Shown one piece after another: positions 34,201-43,900 of a stretch of DNA of 64,000 bases (position 1 is the first letter of the stretch; every line of letters begins with the position of its first letter). The notes under the pieces were generated by a model that was given only the letters and a program-made list of their open reading frames with translations, had not been told where the DNA came from and did no database searches. Source of the stretch: Podospora pseudocomata (lineage: Eukaryota > Ascomycota > Sordariomycetes > Sordariales > Podosporaceae). The position numbers were made by a program, and so were the translations under genes. The stretch is taken from positions 7,726,838 through 7,790,837 of the forward strand of contig NW_026946363.1 in NCBI RefSeq assembly GCF_035222375.1, in the 5' to 3' direction.

Positions 34201-36065
34201 CAGAAACCCTGGGGCTCCCCATCTGGTCCCAAATGTACAAGATTCACATGCCCGGTGTGATCCAGGTCTTCGAACCTGCCGGTACCGGGTGAGCGTCCCA
34301 ACGTCGGCTGCTGGGGGAGGCACTCTGGTACTGAAAACTGAGAAAATGCCGCAGAGGTGGATGAAGGGTCGTTGAAAGGTTCATCCGTGTGGTCAAGGCC
34401 TCCCCTGTTCTGTTGATAACACATCGTGCCGTCGTTCAAACGTGTCAGAAGGCCAGGAATGCCTTCGCCGTCGAGATCAAGCCACTCGCACACATTGGAG
34501 CCTGTTTGTGGGAGTTCCATGACATTTGCAACATTTGCCTGTGCTCCTTTCATCTGATTCGGTGATGGAGGTTTAGTGTAATCAAATGTCCAAGGTGGAA
34601 AGGACTCAGTCCTGTAGTGCAGCTTCCCCGCACCGACACTTTCCATCTCTGGTTCACGCGTGGCCGATTCGTCAACAACATGGCGATTGATCGTGTACCG
34701 AGACAGAAAGGTCGCTTGAGGTGATTCTAGGTAGCCGATATGGGATGATGCCACGAGATTTTCCTGCCAACCTGTCTCTTTGTGGAAGTGGTGAAACATG
34801 AGTATCCGGCGGCAGAGTCGGTAGGTCCGTATCTCGAACCCAAAGTTGTTCTGAGAGAACGGATCCTGGCGCACCGCCCAACTCTTGGTCTCAAGAGTCC
34901 CCGGATCCCCCTTGCTATGCTCACCGTGGTCAAACACTACTTGGAACATCCAGTCGTCTGACTTTGGCCACGCCTCGTCTGTTGCCTTCCAACTATCCAA
35001 GTTTCTGCATGGCGTGCGGTTGCCGTAGAAAATGCGCTTGATGTATTTCTGGTGGCACCTGGATTCCTGGGTACGGTTTGCTTCCCAGATTGGCACCATA
35101 CCATCGCTGCCACTCACACCAATGCCGTCCTCAGCCTTGTACACATACTCGACGGCGTTTCCATTTCCGTCAAAGGAGCGGCTCAGGAGCCAGGTTGCGA
35201 TATGACGCTTGCCAGCGATCTTGCTCATAATCCTCGACTGATCATTCAGACCGTAGATGCTTGTGACGTTTTCGGCACTGACGACACGCCAGTGAACATC
35301 GGTGCTGTCGCTGTTTCTCGACCACTTCTCGATTCGCATCATGCCCGAGTCAACTCTCGGTCTGAATGTTGCCACCTCGAACTCCCCAATTCCAACCCTC
35401 ACCGTTGTCTTCCCGTCCCCCTCCAATGCCGGGACGATGTCCGCCCCTCCCATGGTGAAAGCGTCCAAGCTGTCCACATAGACCGGAACCCCATCCTTGG
35501 TCTTCCGCTGCACCGACCCCAAGCCCACAGTCCACCCAAACCCAAACGGTCCGTTCCCTGAACCTGAATCATACGAAAGCTTGATATTAGGCGACAGCCC
35601 CCCGGCCCGCGTCGGCGAGAGCTGGATTGGCAGCGAGAGGGACATGGTGCCATTTGCGGGATTCACGGCGAAACTGTCGCTGATGGGGCGGAAGGCGCCT
35701 CCACCATTGCCCGACACGTCAAACGACGTACGGAAGGAAGGGATGCCAGTGCCCAGGGGCTCGATCTTGTGCGGTCCCCCCACCGCCGCATGCGGGATGA
35801 ACTGAGAAGCCGCATGACTTCTCGAGGAGGAGGACGTTTTGGACCAAGAGGCCCGGGAGGTTGACGAAAATGCAGATGCTGAACTTCCGATGGACGACCG
35901 CCCAAAATGGTTTCCTGCCTTGCTGTTGCTCCCGTTGGATGAATGGCTCAACAAGCTCGAGTTGTGCCTCAATGACGACAGCGGTAACCGTGCCGCCGGT
36001 GCCGTGGGTGCCCGGTGTGTCGACGCTGCTGAGGGCGTAATGGACGCCCCGGGATGTCTCCGCAT
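28248..36065 (-). CDS. Fused TcB-TcC (SpvB/RHS) component of a Tc (ABC) toxin-like complex
   Basis: One uninterrupted exon of 7,818 nt, 2605 aa; bacterial TcB (~1500 aa) and TcC (~1000 aa) are usually separate genes. Residues 1-95 are a Ser/His/Arg-rich leader without a signal peptide. An SpvB domain follows (from about residue 110, with S-L-P-I-Q-L-S-P and F-G-F-G-W). Next come FG-GAP/VCBS-like and TcdB-middle regions, e.g. D-M-T-G-D-G-L-A-D-L. YD/RHS repeats end at the RHS core G-R-W-T-S-P-D-P-F-G (~2275) and N-D-P-V-G-L-D-D (~2297). In bacteria the B-C shell encloses and self-cleaves the C-terminal effector. The final ~305 residues (28248-29160) match no domain I know. It probably pairs with the TcA-type protein at 40993. 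Confidence 0.9.
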   Translation of the reverse strand: MRRHPGASITPSAASTHRAPTAPAARLPLSSLRHNSSLLSHSSNGSNSKAGNHFGRSSIGSSASAFSSTSRASWSKTSSSSRSHAASQFIPHAAVGGPHKIEPLGTGIPSFRTSFDVSGNGGGAFRPISDSFAVNPANGTMSLSLPIQLSPTRAGGLSPNIKLSYDSGSGNGPFGFGWTVGLGSVQRKTKDGVPVYVDSLDAFTMGGADIVPALEGDGKTTVRVGIGEFEVATFRPRVDSGMMRIEKWSRNSDSTDVHWRVVSAENVTSIYGLNDQSRIMSKIAGKRHIATWLLSRSFDGNGNAVEYVYKAEDGIGVSGSDGMVPIWEANRTQESRCHQKYIKRIFYGNRTPCRNLDSWKATDEAWPKSDDWMFQVVFDHGEHSKGDPGTLETKSWAVRQDPFSQNNFGFEIRTYRLCRRILMFHHFHKETGWQENLVASSHIGYLESPQATFLSRYTINRHVVDESATREPEMESVGAGKLHYRTESFPPWTFDYTKPPSPNQMKGAQANVANVMELPQTGSNVCEWLDLDGEGIPGLLTRLNDGTMCYQQNRGGLDHTDEPFNDPSSTSAAFSQFSVPECLPQQPTLGRSPGTGRFEDLDHTGHVNLVHLGPDGEPQGFWERDDSDSWSVYSEFPPTPSSEFSKGPGDTLSMDLTGDGLPDLLYAAGGDSREIVWEQNLGKQGRTTSRRTLSVASADHPRLGSSQAAETQTFVADMTGDGLADLVEISQASIKFWPNQGHGRFGYVQQMGSPPVFACGGDDGDPGGFDPVRLRLIDIDGNGLTDVLYLLPAGGAHVYFNQAGNSWSRRHFVRALPATAVPSSVFTLDLFGRGSGCLCWAEASGSSGEVELRYIDLMGGGKPHLLREYTNGFGAVTTVSYEPSTAFYLKARRSATPWSSRLPFPVQCLSKVTVRDQITGNTTTTTYSYHNGHYDSVEKAFAGFEMVEQWKTERLMLGKDETYESPTLYTKSWFGIGKGLMVEAQALFSPSLLTSKLQSLTQANKNMSEAFQVLKGTPLRTEMYSLDGTPNESIPYSVEEFCYDIKELQPKGPSKHGVFQLVPRSSVTTEYGRRPRDPKVSQAIVLRSNDYGDVEESVTVVYPRSKEFATFVSHGDSDVIRNQTAGNVSHDRVWFTNPAGSVETGCWRKPIAWRHQSHEILGFKFPSRGILDVDEIRLMDFGSLPEMKSIGGTTETVRGLRSEERTIFLDNTLNTCLADGKIDEFSVVHKSYTLAFDVHVLSKIKANQEKCHVLGADLESELLSAGGYVKLDQDSNWWAPSVHVQFRSSDSPPESELGAARRRFYTPARHIDPFGNLSSLYLDGNLLLAAEVQNALGGKITFQNDYQQLQPVVVTDQNGIRQSVSLNTLGQTTCAGLLGKEFRPGDEVELDVDSLDDVQVEVTDEEVESVLRDPCGSTTKRLLGNAGSRVIYALHRCHNSTGTVSPAVIIGIARNSSFRRSENPILRVNVTYLDGHGAPVQSFVLNDPTKPAERWIATGITTGDVSSQVVRTYHPFFVSSPDFIFNSALDRPGSTALFDGVGHEVASLTLDGVWSKTVYTPWSLTEHDFGTMGMCSTPEFDPHVGHLLLRVQAARYRPGWFRSFDSSAGSDRRDLMKSAVYFGSTTTTHLGSCGLPIRSVHSVPGKTYLHSRSLAYDISGNKVRDFDALGRLVEKNVYDKLDRPVLCSSMDAGDVGTILDVNGSTICSWNSRSVCFLYEYDALRRETGKLLVNGVADPVLVTAATYGESAPPEIAHTANLRGNVWKIHDQSGVHINDRFDVRGNLVESSFLMANEYKSILDWKTPDQVSLAPHAFSQTASCDSFGQVVSETDAKGNKTSKTFSRLGHVVGVKFHHTELEEAKSCLLDATFAADGLPLSKTYNNGVRTTYSYDDVSRRLIRELTLRKAAGGRHEVVQDLSHVYDSTGRRIRTEDAADQTKYFRGCSVAACWEYTYDALGQLTESWGRGQLPAGGKGQGGRDVRLVAHNAMRGSKPAQGTTDGTRLYRYCESYTYDVCGNILSMRHAAPDDQFVSGWTRRYYYEEVSPLSVDGSINSNRLSRTMVGETEEKYGYVGDAGLVGCITDLPRFSLLRWNMDNMLTASSGQELDIGTPEMTYYVYDYVGRRVRKVTECSTPAPSDDTALGGPFRRTRDTLYLSGVEVQMRMASDGSTTASSRTIARVASSPGDILSLVESSSDSSDVLERYQIGFNLELDDNGRLVTYEEYSPFGTVMYTASHQAVEAPRSYRFARYEHDRETGLYHCGSRYYCPWLGRWTSPDPFGDVDGPNLFVYCSNDPVGLDDHPGTSAFSKAGRDPTKVPGRQHTVDRATGVTHVFKKNGDGSPFKAGNPSHDANPKDQGAYVAAKHGFKLVARPWQAEEVKSNNKMFASLKTDPLSQPTKGSNHLPPIHKQAGGGNDKISRGRTKTTNNNNTTATGQDRNASSKLYGTKASTGVMQEGMVTAARNFLQTAANTIAYLENVKRGDKQPEWDQAVDNLNSQFDEVKASLANKSLSSGEKAKEMKGLIRSIEDFGKQASDNLKGGMKNTMYQSYKEINNLDKNEKSTSLNISWPVGDMSEDVEKFEALGKVVFNNRARLLSVYKGGKK

Positions 36066-36865
36066 CTTTGTTGCCAGTGTTTGTTTTTCGCTCTGTTTGA
36101 GGTCTGGATGATTTTTCCTAAGGTATTCACACTGGTTTGTGCGTCACGGCCCTCCTCCCATTCCATCATCGAGTCTTCAAGATCCTTTCTTTCATCCACC
36201 TACCCGACCCCTCTCTCCAGCCAGCCACTATCCGTTCGACCTAGACCTATCCTACCTACCCTTCGCACGTTTCGTTGCTATCGCGTGGTTCAGGAGGGGG
36301 TTTTCAATAAAGATCCCAAATGAGAAAGGCGACCGGGGCGAGACTCACAGTGCTGGAATACTGTGCAGCTGAACAGGCGTGTTCTAGGTGTTGGGGACTG
36401 TGCAGCTGACCGCCGCTAGCGAAGCACTGCATACTGCAGCTCTATCACGGATTGAATGGTCCGAACTGATGTCGAGCGTTTGGGCACCGACGTGAAAGAC
36501 CAGATACTTACCTAGGTACCTACCTATCTGGAGATTTCAGGGCATCAGCGCGTGTGGGGGCACGTCGGCATGAACGCGTGAGTCCGGGTTGAGCACCAAG
36601 TGCAGAGAGAGTGTGATATGGTCAGTGATCAGCTTGAAGCTGATTACCCTACTGAGCCAATATCAAGATCAATACCAAGAACGCAGAACCACTGCAGCAG
36701 ACGATGATGCTCAACGGGTTGGAACCACCAGATAGGTCATAACGGCTGGGGCCAACGTCAAAAGCAAATTCTCTCAAATTGAAGCTGGAATGGCAAACAT
36801 CTGTACTAAAAATTGTCAAAAAGAAAACTCCCGAACACAGTAGTACAGCTAGGTACCCCGCAGGC
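36066..36865. promoter_or_regulatory. Promoter region of the TcB-TcC-like gene, with a near-palindrome
   Basis: 800 bases between the end of the 1004-aa gene and the TcB-TcC start, both on the minus strand. It includes a 32-base near-palindrome at 36500-36531 with arms CCAGATA and TATCTGG around a TACCTAGGTA-type core. Short repeats of CTGTGCAGCTGA occur at 36360-36411. No gene is supported. Confidence 0.45.
36500..36531. repeat. 32-bp near-palindrome upstream of the TcB-TcC-like gene
   Basis: The outer seven bases on each side (CCAGATA and TATCTGG) are perfect inverted copies; the core of ACCTAGGT type is also largely self-complementary. It could form a hairpin or a dimeric factor site. Confidence 0.6.
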
Positions 36866-39800
36866 TCACTTCTCCTCAGACCGACCCTGCAGCTTCGCCA
36901 CTTCCGCAGACGTAGCGAACAGCACCTCCGGCTTCTGATCCTCAAACAGCGTCACTGTATAGAACGCGTCCGACCACAAATTGTTGGGGTATTTCTCGTA
37001 CATGTTGGGAGACTCCCAAGTCTCCCTGATCTGGACAGCATACGTCCCCGGGCCGGGCGTGACGCCGTCCAGCGTCAGGGCCAGCTTCGAGTCCATGTCC
37101 ATGAAGAACCGCGGCTGGCGTGGCCGCTTAAACTTTTCCCGCGGGGAGAGCTTGAAGTCCAAGTGGCCAGCCCCACTCACGGCATGTTCGAGGTTGAGTC
37201 CGTGTGGAATCTGTTCCACGCTGAGGAGGTAGGTCGAACTCGGCTCATCATCCTCCTCTTCAGGCTCCGGGGATTCCTCGGCCTCTTTTGGCTTTTCTGA
37301 TAGAGGCTCCCCGGGCTCGTCCGAACTTCCCGCTTGCTCCAGAACCGTTGCTGGCTGTTTTGGCTCCTGCGGCGAGAGCTGATCTTCCTGTTTGTTTGGC
37401 TGCTTGATCTCGGTGGGTGAGAGCGGGTCTTGCTCTTGGTTGGGCTGCTTGGACTCGGCGGGCGAGAGCTGTTCTTCCTCTTTGCTGGGTTGCTTGGGCT
37501 CGGCCGAACCGTCCGCTTGCTTCGCAACATTTGGCTGTTGCGGCCCCTCCGACTTATTCTCTTGCCGCGAGGGCTGATCTTCCTTGCTGGGCTGCTTGGT
37601 CTCGGCCGGCGGGTTCGGCTTCCACTCCTCCCAGAACTCCGCTCCATCCTCAAAGAGGCGTGCGTTTTCGCCTGGACCCCCGACTTGGACAAGCAGCATT
37701 GATATTTCGACGCGCTGGAATGCCACTCTTGCTGTACTGGGATTGGTGGCTCTCAATGTCAAACGCAGCCGGTTCGTCTCGGGGTCGTAGCTTTCGGGAG
37801 TAATCTCCCATGCGAGGTGCATCAGGTCGGGCCGGACAGTCGGGTCATCGGGAATGGGGAAAGTAGCTGAATCAGGCTTCTTGTAAAGCGGATCGGTGAA
37901 CTTCATCTCGTCTGGTCGGCGGAGAGTGATGAGGCCGCCCAACTTGGGTCTGTAGTGCCACGAGCGAAATCAGTTTCGTTTCTTTCAAAAACAGAGGGAC
38001 GGTAGGAAGGCAATTTCAAAAAGGGTTTGGGACTTACGGGAGGTAGTCCACATCGGCGTAGACGTCGCCATTGTTGGCCAGCATGGGACTGCCAAACTTG
38101 AAAGTCCCCGTCGCGGGGTAGACGAACCGGCCAGCGCTGCGGAATCCGGCATTCAGGCTTTTGATCAGATGTTGAAGCCGCTCTCTGAGCGATTCGCGGA
38201 TCTTGTTGAGCGGGCCTTCGTAACCCTTTGAGATGTCATAGCGGTTTCTGGCGGCGATTTTGACGTCCGCAGGAAGACCATAGTTTATGTGATTCTCATC
38301 CGTGATGAGGCCCTCGACTGTTGGCTCGATCATCCCGTAATCCAAAACGGCCTGTCCGTTGTCATCCACCGTCTGTGGAACTCTGAGGTCAATCTTGAAG
38401 GACCAGCTGGAGTTGATCCAGTAGCTATGAGCAATTACGATCAGTTCCGAGTCCTGCTTCAATAATCGAAATGGGAAGGGGTATGTTAGTTGACTTACTC
38501 TCCATAATGTCCGACACTAGGGTCCATGTCCACAAAGGGGAATGAGCTGCGAGAGGACTGAGCCTGCCAATGGTAGTACTCTGCTGCTCCCGAAACCGTG
38601 ATCTCATGTCCGCCAGGCTGCCACTCGACTGTGACAGCGGCCTTGGACGTGACGTTCCAGTGGCGGTAAAACGGCCATGATGAGTGGTACCAATGCTCAT
38701 AGGTCTCCTCCTTGCTTCCCGGAGCAATCCAATTATCCTTCCACTCGTACTTGCGCTCCCCTACAAGCTTGAACTCATAGTACTCATCGCTTGCCAGAAT
38801 GGCAGGAAACTTGCCAGACAACTTTCCGGGTGCAAGATCTTCGCTCTTGGGCGGAGCAACGCCGATCGAGAACTGCGCTGAAATGCCGCCGGCCCGAGTC
38901 AAAAGGGGTCTTTGGGCGACAATCATGGTGCCCATGCACATCTCTTGGAGCAAGACAAGGATTTGACTGCGGAAGAAGGTACGATGATCAAGAACAAAAG
39001 TGCCGCGAAACTCCTTGGGGTTCAGGCGGTTGACGGGAGACGCCAGGTTACCGGTGTAAGAGATGAGCTTGCGCTTCGGCAGCACCCGCCTGTTGGTGGT
39101 TTCAGCGTAGACTAGGCAGTTGTAATCTTCCCAGATGTCTCCGCTTGGGGTGACGTTTGGGTTTCTCCTGAGCTGGAAATCGTAGCTATCAGGATCGACG
39201 TAGGGATATGCCACCAGGCGGGTGTCAAAAGGGACTGTTGTCACCAAAGCCCTCGTGTCAGTTACCAGGTATCAATGGCCACAAGATTCGGACTACAGCA
39301 AGGCAGGTGGATTCTACATAGGTATGATGCACGTACCGGCTATTTGAGATGCCTTTTTTTCCGGCTTCATCTTGTCCGGTACCGGATCCTTGAATTGGTA
39401 GCCCAAAGTAAAGAAGGCCGAGTGTTGGTTCATGTTCGCCCAGGCCTCGAGAGTTTTGGTTATCTTGTTCATCAGCTGAAGGTTGGTGGTGTCTGCCTTC
39501 TTCCACGTTTCCAGTGAAATGGGCGGCTCCCCCGCTTTGGGGTTCGGCATCGTGCTGTACTTCCACTCGGGTCTACCCCAGCTACTGCCTGTAGATTGCT
39601 ATGTCAGCATTTTGACTGTCATGTCACAAAAGTAATACCGGGAAAGGAATACGGAGGTCCTTACCGGAGATGGCGGCAAACAAGCGATGGATACCGTACT
39701 GTCCTGGCGCGATCGGCTGGCCCAAATCTTGCTTCTCGTCCTTCCCATCTTTTCCTTTGGCCACAAGCTCGTAGATCTTTTTCATCGGACCAAGAGCGAG

Positions 39801-40220
39801 ATGTTTATCGATGAGGGTATCTTCACTTTCCTTTTCAACCGGCGTGACGCAAAGCTCCGCAAGGCTCGCGGTGACAGTCACGACCCAGCCTGACATATCG
39901 ACCCGCTTTGGGTTGAAGAATATGTTGCTGTTCTTGTCGAAGCGCAAGGAGAAGTGTAGGACTGGATTGGTTGCCATATTCTGATTAGGGTCTATCATGA
40001 TGCGGGGGGCGAGCATGAAGGCCGTCATGACTCCGTTCTCGCCATCGTTGAAGACGAGTTCGGTGACCTCCTCGGGGCGAAACTTCCAGAGCGCTTCGAA
40101 GTTGTCATTGATGGTCTGCACCGAGAGGGCGCAGATTTGGTCATAATGATTACCCTTGTCTGGACCCGTGTCAAGTGATATGTGGTTGCGAGAGGTGCTG
40201 TGACGATTCGCGTCAGACAT
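36866..40220 (-). CDS. Unknown 1004-aa protein encoded between the two Tc-like components
   Basis: Five exons (39665-40220, 39337-39588, 38499-39234, 38038-38424, 36866-37949) joined by introns of 76, 102, 74 and 88 nt give exactly 1005 codons with phases agreeing at every junction. I recognise no domain. The first ~850 residues look globular with alternating strands and many W/Y/F residues (for example S-S-W-P-F-Y-R-H-W). Near residues 720-860 is a Pro/Glu/Gln/Lys-rich segment with a 15-residue tandem repeat. No signal peptide or membrane helix is seen. Placement between the Tc-like genes and a shared promoter with TcA suggest a partner of the complex. A lipid-binding TULIP/P47-like fold is one weak idea, resting only on pattern. 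Confidence 0.75.
37361..37495 (-). repeat. Three 45-bp in-frame tandem repeats in the 1004-aa gene
   Basis: Units 37451-37495, 37406-37450 and 37361-37405 each encode a 15-residue block starting K-Q-P and holding a L-S-P core (K-Q-P-x(6)-L-S-P-x-E-x). A further K-Q-P follows directly. Length is kept exactly while bases differ, so the frame has been selected. Confidence 0.85.
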
Positions 40221-40992
40221 CGTCAAGGCAGTTAATGGGTCAATGGGTGGTGTATGTACGAGAATTGGGTGTTTCTTCAGAGGGATAACGCTGGTCTCAG
40301 TCCCAGCATTGAGTGCAGGGTAAATCATTCCATCATGGCATTCATATATTCTTCCGACATGCACCTGACAACTTGAACGCGCATGGTCCGAATGCTCCCA
40401 GACCCAACACCGTTCTCGTCCTGACATCGACTCATGTGCCAGATCCCTCTAGTCCAATCCCCATCATGGCACATTGGGGACCGGTTCACATTGCCGTACC
40501 AAGGGCAGGCTCAGCTTCAATCTCGCACAGAATATTGATGCCCTAATCCCAATGCAGATAATTGCATATGGCCGACTTGGTCTGGACCATCCAACGCTGG
40601 CTGCAACACAGTAAGAATTCATCACACTCCGCTGTCAGGCGGTTTTGGCAGCGGGGGGCCTTTCGATATTCCATGCATATTGCGGTCTGGGCCGGGGCAG
40701 TCTGGGTCGATACATGCCTGATCCGACCTAGCTGACGTTGGTGATGGATGCGGGGGACGGCCAACCAGCTCACAGAGCGAGGAACCTTCAGCCCGTACGC
40801 TAACACCGGGCTGTTGCAAGTATCACTCTGTCTTTTGGTCCCATGTGTAGGTACCTATACCTATCAATAATTGTTGACTGTTGCTTCTTCGTCCATGTCA
40901 ACGACAAAACACCACCGGCTTCCTACGAGATCTCGCTTTGGTTGGACACAAGTACCCCGTGAGACACGAAACAATCTTTTTGCACGCCCACC
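40221..40992. promoter_or_regulatory. Shared divergent promoter of the 1004-aa gene and the TcA-like gene
   Basis: 772 bases separate the two divergent ATGs. A GGTACCTATACC word lies at about 40850-40862 followed by AT-rich sequence, roughly 120 bases before the TcA start. The arrangement would let both genes be switched on together; that is inference. No gene is supported inside. Confidence 0.5.
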
Positions 40993-43900
40993 ATGAACTG
41001 CGAAAACTTTCTTGTCGACTCCGTTGCAAAACACCTCAGCTCTCAGAATGTCAGTCAAAGGCTTCAAGAAGAATATATGAATGCCTGGAAGCTGTCTTCC
41101 AAGTCAGGTGGGAAGCTATCTCCAACGTGAAAGGCTTTTCTCTAACACCGAATGTCTAGCAAGCGAACCGAAGCCTATGCCAACATGCGTCGAGTTAATC
41201 GACAGCTTCATAAGGAAAGGCGGCATCCCGGCCATGGACATCATGACACTTCGCCTGGTCAAACTCATCCTGGGAACAAGTTGCACCACGAGCACGAACA
41301 AAACTGAGGACGACGGCCAATTTCAACTGACCTCCTGGGTGCTTGGCAGGACTGGACCAACTGTCTCGGAGTTGTCGTTGGCTTCCTTGCTCTATCCCAG
41401 AGCCGACTTGGACACCATTCTCCAGGGGGGACAGATCATTGCCGCTGGTGTTACCCAGGCGGCCATTGATGATCTCCGGCAACGTCTTTGGAGTCTGGCG
41501 CCTATGCCCATCATGAGCGTGCTGCTTGAGAAGCAACAGTTCCCCAAGGCGTTGAGCAAAAGGGCCCTAGAGCGTGTTCCCGCATACACAGCTGGCATTG
41601 CCGCCCACATACTGCGCGCATCATCTCAAGATACCACTCTCAATATTGCCGGGACCGAGGCTGCCGAGGCTGAGATTGCGGAGGCTGTTCGGGCGGTCAT
41701 TGACTCGAAAAATAAAGCTCGATCTCCTGAGGAGGCCCCTTTCCGCCTGCCCACGGCTGTTGAATTCCAGGATGCCTTGCAGGTTGTGCGGTCAATCAAG
41801 TCCCTGATACCGTTGGTGGAGGATCCCGAGGACGTTTTGCGCCTTTGGGGTACCAGATATCGATCTGTGCGACGAGTATCGTACGAATCTCAAGCAAGTG
41901 ATTTTGTCAAGAAGATGGTGGCGGTGGGTTCGAAGAAACCCAACGCGACGGCAATCCATCTCCGCGCTCGCAGGATTGATTGCTGGAATGAGCAGCTTTG
42001 GTTGGCCTTGATGGAAGCCCGGAGGAAGGACGGTGTTCCCATCCAACCTCGCGCTTTCAACAACCCGGGACAGAAAGAGACACAGGAGGAGAAAGAAAAG
42101 ATTTCCAACGTTCAACGGGCTGGCAGACACAACCTGACCGACATCTTCTTTCTCGAAGACGCTGCGTGCGAGGCTTGCTGTTCTGTCACAAGTCTCTCGG
42201 CCTACTTTGCCGATCTCATGTCATTCCTCGACCATACCACTGTGAAGGGATCCTCCGATACCTTGCTTTCCGTCCTCTCGAAGCGTCGCCCGGACCTCAA
42301 GCATTTGCAGCTCAGCTGCGCAAACGCGATGACCTTGGTCCCATACATAAGCTTGGTCAACGAGACGCTGGAGTCATTTGTGAGGAGCTACAGAGCCATG
42401 GCCACAGCTAATCCTCCTCAAAGAAACCTGGGAGACATCACAATTTCAGCACGTAACACAGCACAGTCTGATGTGGATGCTGAAAGTTTCGAGGAGGATG
42501 GAGCCCACGAGACAATTTATGCTGATGGCAACACCGATGCCAAACTGTACAGTCAAGTCATTTCGCAGCAAATGTTTCCGTTCAACCAGTTCCCATACAA
42601 TCATGCCCGAGACACGACCGCCCAGATCCTCGGTGCCTTTGGCATGCGCATGGAAGAGCTCACTGAGGTATTCCGGGCGCCTGACCTTGTTATCAACACA
42701 ATCACGGGCAAAGGGTCAATGGACACTGTCACCCGTAAAAGGCTCGACCAGGGCGTCGCCGAAGTGCTCGAGAGGCAACACGCGGCAGAGTGTCTTGGCA
42801 TGGAGCAGTCCGAATTCACCGCCATCACCGGGGAAACGTTTTTTCCTGCCTGGTTCGCCGAGCTCGTCATGGGCCTGTCAGAGCAGCCAACGAACATCTC
42901 GTCGGGGTGCCCCTGGACCGGTTCAACGCTTTGGGGGTATCAAGATGTTGCAGCCATGCAGGAGCGCGAACAGGGACTTGGTCTCTGCCATGTCAAGCGT
43001 CAGTTCATGCGTCGCGCCGCTGTTGACTTTGAGGAGGTGCTTGCGCTGGTCAAGACTCAGTGTTTTGGACAGGACCTTGTTATTACAAATAAGAGTGGAT
43101 CAGCCGAGTTCAATGGCACCCTCGAAGAGTTGCGGCTCCTGGAGGGAGCTTCGTCACCTCCGTTTCGGCCGTTGAGCGAGGGGCTCGCCTTTCGGCTCCA
43201 GGCATTTCTGCGGCTCAGGGCCAAGATTGGGTGGTCCATCAAAGAGCTTGACGCCGCGGTGTACTGCTTGCGAGTGAGGGAGAGCGAGATTTCGTCTGAG
43301 AGCGGATCGGTCTTCGCCGCCGACAACGAAAATCCAAATGCCTTTCTGGTCATATCACCATTCGTGGTCAAGTCCATCGCAGCCATCTCCAGGATCAGCC
43401 GAGAATCCGGTATCGAGCCGCTGGGATTGCTGCCTCTTTGGGGACGGATTGACACGTTTGGCGAAAAGTCTTTGATGTTTCAGAAGTTCTTCACGCCAAC
43501 CCTGAGGCAGCTTTCATCTGTGTTCATCCCACCGGTGGACAAGAGCCAGAGGCCTCTGGAGCTATCAACCGGGAGGTTTGCTCTGCTTCAAGCTCACCAG
43601 AGAGCGGTTTCGCAGGGGCTGAAATGGCCCGAGGAAGCCTTCCACGAGCTCTTGTTGGCTACTGAACTTGACGGCAACGATGTCGAGCTGGACATTGATT
43701 CCTTGTCGAAGCTTTACCGATACAGACTTGTCGCGCAGATATTGGAGGTCGCGCCCAAGGATTCGCCAACATTTTTCGACCTTTTCTTTTGGCATGGGTT
43801 TGAAAATGACAAGAAGGGTCCGTTGCATAGTCCTCAACAAACTTTGGCGGTAATATTGGAGTGGAGAGGATTGCTTGGGTCAGGCTGGATCATTCCTGAC

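Noticed and set aside
41081-41159. Alternative TcA start at 41081
   Set aside because: It would read through sequence with donor, branch and acceptor signals; the upstream ATG at 40993 with an intron fits better.
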